From Streptomyces sp. Ru72 (GTDB taxonomy: Bacteria; Actinomycetota; Actinomycetes; Streptomycetales; Streptomycetaceae): a stretch of DNA of 64,000 nt. Below the pieces are notes generated by a model. The model did no database searches. It was not told the DNA's origin and saw only the letters and a list, made by a program, of their open reading frames with translations. Within the stretch, counting starts at the first letter, position 1. Each line of letters opens with the position of its first letter. The translations under genes were made by a program, and so were the position numbers. The stretch covers positions 1 through 64,000 of the forward strand of contig NZ_PQSR01000028.1 in the NCBI RefSeq assembly GCF_002920635.1. Reading direction: 5' to 3'. Below, piece after piece: positions 43,726 to 51,419 of the stretch.

Positions 43726-46148
43726 GAACCGTCCGCAGACTCCGCATATCCCGCAGACGCAGAACCGCCCTGCTCGCCGTGACCGGCCTGACCGCGGGCC
43801 TGCTCCTGACCTCGCCGCAGCCCGCGTCCGCCGCCAACCTCGTCAAGAACCCCGGTTTCGAGACCGCCGGTACCGACGGGATGCCGTACTGCTGGGAGAA
43901 GTCCGGCTGGGGCGACAACGACTTCGCCTTCACCACCACCAGCGACGCCCACACCGGCGGCAAGGCCATGAAGGTCGAGCTGACGCGCCGCGTGAGCGGC
44001 GACCGCAAGGCGCTCATCACCGAGTCGGCGAGCTGCGCGCCGGTGGTCACGCCGGGCAAGCAGTACGACCTGTCGCTCTGGTACAAGTCGACGACCCCGG
44101 ACACCTCGCTCACCCTCTTCCGCCACGACAAGACGGCGGGCTGGCAGTACTGGACCGACCTCAAGACGCTCGACATGAGTTCCGCCTGGGCGCAGGCGAG
44201 CGTGCGCACCCCGGCCGTCCCGGACGGCACCGACCTGATCACCTGGGGTGTGTCGGTGTACGGCACCGGGTCCGTCACCACCGACGACTACACGATGGAT
44301 CAGGTCGCCGACCCGCTGCCGCCCGCCCAGTGCACGGGCACGACGGACCAGTGCGCGAACGGCAGCTGGCAGGTCCTGCCCACCCAGAACCCCGTCCGCT
44401 CCATGCACTCCGTCGTCCTCAACAACGGCAAGGTGCTGCTGATCGCCGGTTCCGGCAACAGCGAGGAGAACTTCGCGGCGGGCTCGTTCACCAGCGCGGT
44501 CTACAACCCGTCGAACGGCTCGTACAAGGTGATCCCCACCCCCAAGGACATGTTCTGCGCCGGGCACGTCCAGCTCCAGGACGGGCGCGTGCTGGTGCTC
44601 AGCGGCAACAAGGCGTACCCCGTGCCGGGCGGGCACGGCTACGAGGGGTTCAAGGACTCCTACATCTTCGACCCGAAGACGGAGACGTACGCCAAGACGA
44701 ACGACCTCAACGACGGCCACTGGTACCCGTCGGCGACCGAGCTCGGCAACGGTGACGTGATCTCCTTCGGCGGGCTGCGCGAGGACTCCACGGGCTCGGT
44801 GACCACCGAGTACTGGTCGGACAAGGACCAGCAGTGGCTGCCGCTGTGGAAGGTCAACCAGACCTGGTCGTACTGGGGCCTGTACCCGTCGATGATCCTG
44901 ATGCAGGACGGCCGGCTCTTCTACTCGGGCAGCCACGTCTTCGGCAACAACATCCCGGGCACCGGCTCGGCGATCTACGACTACAACGCCAACACGGTCA
45001 CACAGATCCCCGGCCTGCAGAACAAGGACCAGCGCGACCAGTCGGCGAGCGTGCTGCTGCCCCCGGCGCAGGACCAGAAGGTCCTCACCATCGGCGGCGG
45101 CAACATCGACTCCAACCCGGACGCGAACCGCCTGACGGACATCATCGACCTCAAGCAGGCCAGCCCGTCCTACGTCGCCGGACCGCCGCTGCCGCAGGGC
45201 ACGGTCGACCTCGGAGGCGGCAAGGTCGCCGAGACCGGCAACCAGGGCAAGATGTACGTCTCCGCGGTCCTGATGCCCGACGGCAAGGTGCTGGAGACGG
45301 GCGGCGGCCTGCACAACCGCGCCGACCCGGTCTACGAAGCGTCGATCTTCGACCCGAACACCTCCACCTTCGACCCGGTGGCCGCCGACCCCCAGTCCCG
45401 CGGCTACCACTCCTCCGCGTTCCTGCTGCCGGACGGCCGCATCATGGCGACCGGCGACAACCCGGGCAACGGCACGTGGAACCACAACGTGTCGATCTAC
45501 TCGCCGCCGTACCTGTTCAAGGGCAGCCGCCCGACGATCACCTCGGTGATCACGAACGAGTGGACGTACGGCACCACACAGCGCATCACGGTCGACCGGC
45601 CCATCGCCAAGGCGGAGCTGATCCGTCCGGCGGCGGTCACCCACTCCTCGGACCCCAACCAGCGGTTCGTGGACCTGCCGCTGTCGGTGAACGGCAACAA
45701 CGTCGACCTGAACGTGACGAGCAACCCCAACCTGGCGCCGCCCGGCTGGTACATGCTCTTCGCGGTCGACGCGAACGGCGTCCCGTCCGTGGCCCAGTGG
45801 ATCCACCTGCGGGGCCCGGCGGCCCTGAGCACGGGCACCGCCACCGCCCACGTCCACTCCTTCGCCGACTCTCTGGAGGGCACGACGACGGGCGCCGGCA
45901 CCAAGCGCACCTCGCAGAAGGTCAGCCCGACCATCTCCGGCTGCGACCGCCACTACGGCTCGGTCAACGTCTGCGTACCGACGGTCTTCCCACCTCAGGT
46001 GAAGAAGACGACGGCCGCCCGCTGCGCCTGGCTGAAGGCGAACGACTACGGCCGCCTGAAGGTCAACGGCAAGGACGACCCGCTGGGCCTCGACCCGAAC
46101 GGGGACGGGGTGGCCTGCGGGAAGGGCGACCTGAAGAAGAAGCGCTAG
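43722..46148 (+). CDS. Secreted copper-radical oxidase (galactose/glyoxal oxidase, GlxA-like) with Excalibur tail
   Basis: An 808-residue secreted protein: a signal peptide (cleavage near PASA), a CBM-like beta domain (about 40-195), a seven-blade Kelch domain, an Ig-like cap and a C-terminal Excalibur domain. Copper-radical residues are Cys279 (DMFCAGH) linked to Tyr335 (HWYPSA), Tyr562-His563 (GYHSSAF) and His641 (AVTHSSD). It would oxidise a primary alcohol or aldehyde and make H2O2. The Excalibur tail has DPNGDGVACG and four more cysteines. In Streptomyces GlxA works with CslA in a hyphal-tip glycan; this appears to be a second such system with two extra glycosyltransferases. Confidence 0.88.
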   Translation: MRTVRRLRISRRRRTALLAVTGLTAGLLLTSPQPASAANLVKNPGFETAGTDGMPYCWEKSGWGDNDFAFTTTSDAHTGGKAMKVELTRRVSGDRKALITESASCAPVVTPGKQYDLSLWYKSTTPDTSLTLFRHDKTAGWQYWTDLKTLDMSSAWAQASVRTPAVPDGTDLITWGVSVYGTGSVTTDDYTMDQVADPLPPAQCTGTTDQCANGSWQVLPTQNPVRSMHSVVLNNGKVLLIAGSGNSEENFAAGSFTSAVYNPSNGSYKVIPTPKDMFCAGHVQLQDGRVLVLSGNKAYPVPGGHGYEGFKDSYIFDPKTETYAKTNDLNDGHWYPSATELGNGDVISFGGLREDSTGSVTTEYWSDKDQQWLPLWKVNQTWSYWGLYPSMILMQDGRLFYSGSHVFGNNIPGTGSAIYDYNANTVTQIPGLQNKDQRDQSASVLLPPAQDQKVLTIGGGNIDSNPDANRLTDIIDLKQASPSYVAGPPLPQGTVDLGGGKVAETGNQGKMYVSAVLMPDGKVLETGGGLHNRADPVYEASIFDPNTSTFDPVAADPQSRGYHSSAFLLPDGRIMATGDNPGNGTWNHNVSIYSPPYLFKGSRPTITSVITNEWTYGTTQRITVDRPIAKAELIRPAAVTHSSDPNQRFVDLPLSVNGNNVDLNVTSNPNLAPPGWYMLFAVDANGVPSVAQWIHLRGPAALSTGTATAHVHSFADSLEGTTTGAGTKRTSQKVSPTISGCDRHYGSVNVCVPTVFPPQVKKTTAARCAWLKANDYGRLKVNGKDDPLGLDPNGDGVACGKGDLKKKR

Positions 46149-46180
46149 CTTTCGGCGGACCACCGGGATTCACCTCGCAT

Positions 46181-46224
46181 GCGGCGGACGGGGCAGGGCC
46201 AACCGGCCTTGCCCCGTCCGCCGC
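46181..46224. terminator. Terminator of the csl-glx-like operon
   Basis: A 20-bp stem (46181-46200 with 46205-46224, one G-U pair) with an AACC loop, 33 bp after the oxidase stop. It closes the four-gene operon. Confidence 0.9.
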
Positions 46225-46405
46225 AGTCTGTTTCCGAGGCCACGCGCGGATGCGCGGCCTAAGCCCGCCGAACGAGCGAAAAGTGCCGCAGCCGCGCCAG
46301 GCGCAGGTGCCCCGAAGCGGTGGTTCCCCTAGGGTTCCCGTGCTCTTTCGCCATCCTATGGCCGGAAACATCCGATGCCATCTGTCTTCAACAGGGGGCC
46401 TTCAC

Positions 46406-47719
46406 GTGCATGCCGCGCGCGGCACGAACGAGACGAATCTCATGATCAGCGACCAACGGGACAGGGGGCGGCCGACAGGACCGCTCCTTGAGTGGGGGGT
46501 CAGCAGACTCCTCCTGCTGATGCTGGTGTTCCGTCTGGTTACCCTGCCGGTCTCCGACGGCAATGCGGAAGAAGTCGCCCTTTACCACAAGTGGCTGGAG
46601 GTGTTTCAGTCCGGGAGCTTCCCCGTGGGCGACGAAACCTGGCAGTACCCCCCGGGCATGTCTCTGGCGCTCCTGGCGCCCGTGTTGCTGCCGGTGCTCA
46701 CCTATCAGCACGCCTTCTACGTGACCGCCTTCCTGGTCGACGCCGCCGTGTTCGCCGCGCTGTGGCGCACCGGCCGTCAGCCGGGGCGCAGCATGATGGG
46801 CGCCTGGGTCTGGACGATCGGCGTTCCGCTGCTCGGGTCGATGCCCTACGCGCGCCTGGACATGACGGTCACAGGCATCTGTGTAGCCGCTCTGCTCTGG
46901 CTGCCCACCCGTCCCCGAGTCGGGGGCGCCCTGGTCGGCGTCGGGGCCACCATGAAGCTGTGGCCCGTGCTCGTACTGTTGGGGGTGGGGCCGGGAGGGA
47001 CCATGCGCACGGTGTGGGCGCGCGCCCTGGGAGCCGCGGTCGCTCTCACCCTGATGCTCGCCGCCGTCCTGCCGGGGGCATGGTCCTTCCTGTCCGGACA
47101 GCGGGCCCGCGGTCTCCAGATCGAGTCGTTCGGCGCGCTGCCCTTCCATGTGGCCCGGCACTTCGGCTGGCCGGGACAGGTGGAGCTCGCCTATGGTGCG
47201 ATGCAATTCACGGGCCCGTACGCGGAACTTGTGGCGTACGCGCTCCCGGCACTGAGCGTCTTCGCGCTGGGCGGTCTCGTGTTGCTGAGGTGGCACCTGC
47301 CGAGGAGCTTCTTCACGGGCGCCGCTCCTTCCGTCCTGGGCCTCGCCGCCGTGTTGGTCTGCATCTTCACCAGCCGGGTGTTCAGCCCTCAGTTCATGCT
47401 GTGGGCCGTGGGGCTGCTCGCCGTCGGCACCACCTGGCGCTCCTCCGGGCTGCGGACTACGGCCCGCCTTGTCCTCGCGGCGTGCGGTTTCACCCTGGTC
47501 ATCTACCCGTTCACCTACTTCGACGTCATGGCCAGCACCTGGTCAGCCATCATCACCCTGGCCGTCCGTGACGCGTTGTTGGTAACCGCCGCGGTGCACC
47601 TCCTGCGCACGCTCCGCACCGCGGCAAGAGCGGCCGGTGACCAGTCGGCAGAGGCAAGTGGGCTGGTGCCGCGGCCACAGTCGGCGGAGGAGACGGACGA
47701 GGTCGTGGCCACGCGCTGA
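46406..47719 (+). CDS. GT87-like polytopic membrane glycosyltransferase (DUF2029)
   Basis: A 437-residue protein with about ten membrane helices, in the shape of GT87 mannosyltransferases. The first helix-loop contains FRLVTLPVSDGNAEEVALYH (acidic residues near the catalytic position) and LEVFQSGSFPVG, followed by QYPPGM. The loop VGATMKLWPVLVL after the fifth helix is the hallmark lysine-tryptophan block of DUF2029. GTG at 46406 was taken for GGGGG seven bases upstream; ATG at 46442 is an alternative. Confidence 0.78.
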   Translation: MHAARGTNETNLMISDQRDRGRPTGPLLEWGVSRLLLLMLVFRLVTLPVSDGNAEEVALYHKWLEVFQSGSFPVGDETWQYPPGMSLALLAPVLLPVLTYQHAFYVTAFLVDAAVFAALWRTGRQPGRSMMGAWVWTIGVPLLGSMPYARLDMTVTGICVAALLWLPTRPRVGGALVGVGATMKLWPVLVLLGVGPGGTMRTVWARALGAAVALTLMLAAVLPGAWSFLSGQRARGLQIESFGALPFHVARHFGWPGQVELAYGAMQFTGPYAELVAYALPALSVFALGGLVLLRWHLPRSFFTGAAPSVLGLAAVLVCIFTSRVFSPQFMLWAVGLLAVGTTWRSSGLRTTARLVLAACGFTLVIYPFTYFDVMASTWSAIITLAVRDALLVTAAVHLLRTLRTAARAAGDQSAEASGLVPRPQSAEETDEVVATR

Positions 47720-47746
47720 AGCCTCGGGAGACCTACCGAGGCACTG

Positions 47747-48478
47747 TCAGGCCCGGCTCGGAAACTCGGTGAGGGCGCGCTCCACGATCGCCTCCAGCTG
47801 GTCGTGGTGCGCGCCCTTCCAGTACGCGCGGCCGCAGTCGAGGCAGCGGGCGAAGACGTCGTACGTCCGTCGCGTGCCGTGTTCGAGCTGGTCGGCGACC
47901 TCGTCCTTGGTGGCGTCTCGGAGAAGGCCGTTGCAGGCCGTACAGCGCGTCCAGGGCCGCAGCTCGGGCGCGAACCGGTCGAGCACGTCGCGGAGTTGCT
48001 CCTCGGGCCGGGTGCTGTAGACGAACGCGCCCGCCCACAGCTCGCGGCGGCGCAGCAGCCCCCGGTCACGGCTGAGCATCACCCGGCGCTCGGCGGCGGA
48101 CCGGGTCGCGAGCGCCGCGTCCCCGATGTCCGTGGACTCGTACGCCGCGTCCACGCCGAGCAGCCGCAGCCGGCGGGCCAGGGTGCCGAGGTGGACGTCG
48201 AGCAGGAAGCGGAGCGGAGCGCCGGGCACCCGCTGGGGCCGCTCGACCGGGCGGACCTCGATGGTCTCCCCGGCAGCCGGCACATGGGACGCGGCCACGG
48301 CGTGGCCGTCCACGACGAGCGCCCCGACCTCGGTCAGCGGCACACCGAGCGACTCGACGACATGACCGAGCGTGGACGCCCCGTCGGTGACGACCTGCGT
48401 GGGGCGCCCGCGCCGCGCATGCGGAACGAAGGGCCCCAGCTCGGGGGCGAACTCGATGTGGATCTCGGGTCCGTTCAC
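47747..48478 (-). CDS. Mut7-C RNase-domain protein with ubiquitin-like N-terminus
   Basis: A 243-residue protein: an N-terminal ubiquitin/MoaD-like domain (about residues 1-82) and a C-terminal Mut7-C domain (about 88-240), a PIN-like nuclease fold, with FLLDVHLGTLARRLRLLG and SRDRGLL plus a zinc ribbon with CTAC and CLDC pairs. Its substrate is not known; a role in RNA turnover is suggested by the family. The GTG at 48478 gives a start near MNGPEIHIEF; a longer frame overlaps the TetR gene. Confidence 0.85.
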   Translation of the reverse strand: MNGPEIHIEFAPELGPFVPHARRGRPTQVVTDGASTLGHVVESLGVPLTEVGALVVDGHAVAASHVPAAGETIEVRPVERPQRVPGAPLRFLLDVHLGTLARRLRLLGVDAAYESTDIGDAALATRSAAERRVMLSRDRGLLRRRELWAGAFVYSTRPEEQLRDVLDRFAPELRPWTRCTACNGLLRDATKDEVADQLEHGTRRTYDVFARCLDCGRAYWKGAHHDQLEAIVERALTEFPSRA

Positions 48479-48503
48479 CTCGTCAGGATGGCACGCGGGC
48501 CGC

Positions 48504-49151
48504 TCAGGAGCCTTCGGGTTTCCGCTCGAGCCCGTGTTCCATGACATCGAGCGCCCGGTCCATCAGGTCACGGAGCTCGCCCTCGAAGCCGTTCTCCGCC
48601 CAGTACATGGAGACCTCCATCATGCCGCCGATGAGGGCCATGGCGCACACCCGCACTTCAAGGCTCTCCGGGTCGCGACCGGTGCGCTCCGCGAGGGCCT
48701 GGCGCAGCAGGAGCCCGGTCGCCGACATGCTCTCGAAGTACCGGGAGCGGACCGCGGGGACCTGCACCCCGAGGTGCGCCCGCAGCCGGAGCACCTCGGG
48801 ATCCCCCCGCTCGCTCAGGTCGAGCCCCTTGCGCATCACGTACCGGATGGAGTCCATCCACGGCTCGTCCTCGGGCCGTGCGCGCAACTCCTCCAGCATC
48901 AGGGGGTCGTACTCGTCCGTGAGGACGATGTCCTCCTTGGTCGGGAAGTAACGGAAGACGGTGGACGGCGACACCTCGGCCCGGTCGGCGATCTGCTCGA
49001 TCGTCGTCGCGTCGTACCCCTGCTCTCTGACCAGCGCGTACGTCGCGGAGCGGATCGCCTCGCGGGTCTTGATCTTCTTCCTCTCCCGCAGTCCGAGTCG
49101 GGGGCGGTCGGCGGGGGAGTAGGGGGAACGTGCGGCCGTCATGGGGGTCAT
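48504..49151 (-). CDS. TetR family transcriptional regulator
   Basis: A 215-residue TetR regulator. The N-terminal helix-turn-helix reads KTREAIRSATYALVREQGYD then TTIEQIADRAEVSPSTVFRYF and FPTKEDIV; the rest is the ligand pocket domain with no recognised specificity. Target unknown: it lies upstream of the Mut7-C gene, with which it may be co-transcribed, and is divergent from a secreted unknown. The start could also be 49142. Confidence 0.9.
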   Translation of the reverse strand: MTPMTAARSPYSPADRPRLGLRERKKIKTREAIRSATYALVREQGYDATTIEQIADRAEVSPSTVFRYFPTKEDIVLTDEYDPLMLEELRARPEDEPWMDSIRYVMRKGLDLSERGDPEVLRLRAHLGVQVPAVRSRYFESMSATGLLLRQALAERTGRDPESLEVRVCAMALIGGMMEVSMYWAENGFEGELRDLMDRALDVMEHGLERKPEGS

Positions 49152-49251
49152 TGTCCGGCATCCGTCCGGGCGGCGACCATGGCCGGGGTTGCCTGGGCGT
49201 GCTCCGTGCGGTAGGGCCGCAGTGTGTTTCGTGTGACTATTTCCGGGGTGC

Positions 49252-50337
49252 ATGTCCCGCAGGCCGCGTCACTTAACGAGCCAGTACTCGACTGATAACT
49301 CTGTGACGGTGAGAAATCCGGCACCGTTTACTGCACAGGTTTCCAGGGCTCCGGGTCTGACGCGGCGGCGCCTTTTGCGGGTAGGCGCTTCGGCTGCGGT
49401 TATTCCTTATGCCGGTGCGCCCATGGGTGGCTCTCGGGCCATTCCCCGTCGGACGACCGGCCACGAGTTGATCATTTTGTGTGACCAGAAATCGCAGTCT
49501 GTGATCCTCACGGAGACCGAAACCCTGAAGGCCTACCGTGAACGTCGACTGGACCTGACCGCGCTCTGGTCCTGGTCTCCCGCGTCGGATGCCGAGTTGG
49601 CCGACCTGGTTCCATCCAGGAGTTGGATCAACGTAAGCGAGGCGAAACAAGTCGGGACGCCGGACGGTACGCTGCTTCTGACGTGCGCATCAGGCGGTAT
49701 GGCAGTGGCCTTCAACCGCACTCGAGGAGTGACTTACTGGGCGACGAATGTCCCTCGCTCAAGTAATCTTCACAGTCTGGAAATGCTGCCGGACGGAAAT
49801 ATCGCCGTGGCCGCCAGCACGGGCGGATACGTCCGTCTTTACACATCGTCCCAGGGTCCACGTTCCAGCCACTACGTGCAGCACCCTCTGCCCGGGGCTC
49901 ATGCCCTCTCGTGGGATGCGGGTCAGCGTCTGCTGTGGGCGCTCGGTGCCTCGGAGCTGCACGCGCTCGCTGTCGCGGGTACCAGGGCCGCACCCGGTAT
50001 CACCCTGCAACGCCGGCTTCCCCTGCCCGACGAGGACGGCCACGATCTCGCTCCGGTCATCGGCGCTCCCGATGACCGCTGGGTGACCACGGGCCGCCAT
50101 GTCTACCGGGTTTCCCTGACGAGCGGTGCATTCACCCGTGCCACCGCACCCAGGGGAATCGACAAGGCGCACGTCAAGAGCATCAGCCAGCATCCGGTAA
50201 CAGGCCAGGTCATCATGGTCAGCCCTGACGATCAAACCTCCTGCAGTTGGTGCAGTTCGCGTGTCGACTTCCTGGATCCGAGCCGACAGGATGCGTTGAT
50301 CGGCACAAGTGTGTATAAGGCACGATGGTGGCTCTGA
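49252..50337 (+). CDS. Secreted beta-propeller-like protein (DUF6528-like), Tat-type signal
   Basis: A 361-residue protein with a twin-arginine-like signal (TRRRLLRVGASAA at about residues 37-49), then repeated four-stranded units such as HELIILCDQKSQSVIL, GTLLLTCASGGMAVAF and NLHSLEMLPDGNIAVAAS, which suggest a propeller. It resembles the DUF6528 family from memory. GC in third position is lower than in the neighbours, which suggests a different origin. Function unknown. Confidence 0.75.
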   Translation: MSRRPRHLTSQYSTDNSVTVRNPAPFTAQVSRAPGLTRRRLLRVGASAAVIPYAGAPMGGSRAIPRRTTGHELIILCDQKSQSVILTETETLKAYRERRLDLTALWSWSPASDAELADLVPSRSWINVSEAKQVGTPDGTLLLTCASGGMAVAFNRTRGVTYWATNVPRSSNLHSLEMLPDGNIAVAASTGGYVRLYTSSQGPRSSHYVQHPLPGAHALSWDAGQRLLWALGASELHALAVAGTRAAPGITLQRRLPLPDEDGHDLAPVIGAPDDRWVTTGRHVYRVSLTSGAFTRATAPRGIDKAHVKSISQHPVTGQVIMVSPDDQTSCSWCSSRVDFLDPSRQDALIGTSVYKARWWL

Positions 50338-50343
50338 ACGGAT

Positions 50344-50372
50344 ATGGCCACGGCTTTTGAAGCCGTGGCCAT
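50344..50372. terminator. Terminator between the secreted unknown and hemolysin III
   Basis: ATGGCCACGGCTT pairs perfectly with AAGCCGTGGCCAT across TTG: a 13-bp stem 6 bp after the stop, between convergent genes. Confidence 0.85.
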
Positions 50373-50397
50373 GAGGGCCGGGACGTGCCGTGATCGG

Positions 50398-51120
50398 CTA
50401 CGCGTGCTGGTACGCCACCATCGAGATGCACACGTAGTGCACGACGAACGCGGCGAGCGTGAAGGAGTGGAAGACCTCATGGAAGCCGAACCAGCGCGGT
50501 GACGGGTTCGGTCGCTTGATCCCGTAGATCACGCCCCCGGCGCTGTAGAGCAGCCCGCCGACGATGACAAGCACAAGGACGGCGATCCCGCCGGTCCGCA
50601 TGAAGTCGGGAAGGAAGAAGACCGCCGCCCATCCCATCGCGATGTAGCACGGCGTGTAGAGCCAGCGCGGGGCGCCGACCCAGAAGACCCGGAAGGCTAT
50701 GCCCGCCGCCGCGGCGGCCCAGATCCCCCACAGCAGCCACCGCCCCTTCGTGCCCGGCAGGAGCAGCAGGGTCAGTGGCGTGTAGGTGCCCGCGATGATC
50801 AGGAAGATGTTCGCGTGGTCGAGCCGGCGCAGCACGCCGTCCATGCGCGGGCTCCAGTTGCCGCGGTGGTAGAGCGCGCTCACGCCGAAGAGCAGGCAGG
50901 CGGTGAGGACGTAGATGCCGCAGGCGATGCGGCCTCTGGTCGAGTGCGCGAGGGCCGTGAGGATCAGGCCCGCGATGAGTACGGCCGGGAACATGCCCAG
51001 GTGCAGCCAGCCGCGGAGCTTCGGCTTGACCGGGTGGGGCAGGGAGAGCGCTACGGGACCGCGGCCTGCTGCCGGCGAGTCCGTGGGCGCGTCGGGGACG
51101 GACGCAGTCATGCGCGGCAT
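50398..51120 (-). CDS. Hemolysin III/PAQR family membrane protein
   Basis: A 240-residue seven-helix membrane protein of the PAQR/hemolysin III family. Family residues include the N-terminal Lys-Pro block KPKLRGWLHL, the loop SALYHRG after helix 2 (with the Ser/His pair), LDHANIFLIIAGTYTP in helix 3-4, and FGFHEVFHSFTLAAF in helix 7 (two zinc-site His). Bacterial members may be lipid-modifying or sensory; the hemolysin name is historical. The start is ATG at 51120 or 51111. A near-perfect palindrome overlaps the position immediately upstream. Confidence 0.88.
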   Translation of the reverse strand: MPRMTASVPDAPTDSPAAGRGPVALSLPHPVKPKLRGWLHLGMFPAVLIAGLILTALAHSTRGRIACGIYVLTACLLFGVSALYHRGNWSPRMDGVLRRLDHANIFLIIAGTYTPLTLLLLPGTKGRWLLWGIWAAAAAGIAFRVFWVGAPRWLYTPCYIAMGWAAVFFLPDFMRTGGIAVLVLVIVGGLLYSAGGVIYGIKRPNPSPRWFGFHEVFHSFTLAAFVVHYVCISMVAYQHA

Positions 51121-51122
51121 GG

Positions 51123-51142
51123 TACCTACGGAACCGTAAGTA
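51123..51142. promoter_or_regulatory. Candidate operator next to the hemolysin III gene
   Basis: TACCTACGGAACCGTAAGTA is an inverted repeat with 9-bp arms (8 of 9 matches) around AA. It lies 2 bp upstream of the first possible start codon of the hemolysin III gene, so the site would overlap the transcription start or leader. The shape is that of TetR-family operators. The rest of the 299-bp gap to pckG must hold the pckG promoter. Confidence 0.5.
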
Positions 51143-51419
51143 GTGGATCAGAGTGCGACCGATATCACCCGGCCCGTCCGTACTGTGTCGGTACGGCCAC
51201 CGCGCAAAAAAACCTTCTGTCGAACTCTACGTGCACGCAAAGAAACGCGGCGACATGTGGCGATCCCCACTCCGCTCAGGTGTGACGTCCTCTGGACAGA
51301 TGCGCAATCTCGTCGGATGATCAAATGAGTGCGGTCGGCACCGGATGAGCGGCTACGAAGCATCCGGGTCGCAGCCCCCACGGGGCAATCAACACAAAAT
51401 CCCTCATCTAGGAGCGATC

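Noticed and set aside
49252..50337. The secreted beta-rich protein as a mobile-element cargo gene
   Set aside because: Its codon use is somewhat different, but no integrase, repeats or insertion-sequence ends flank it, so transfer is only a guess.
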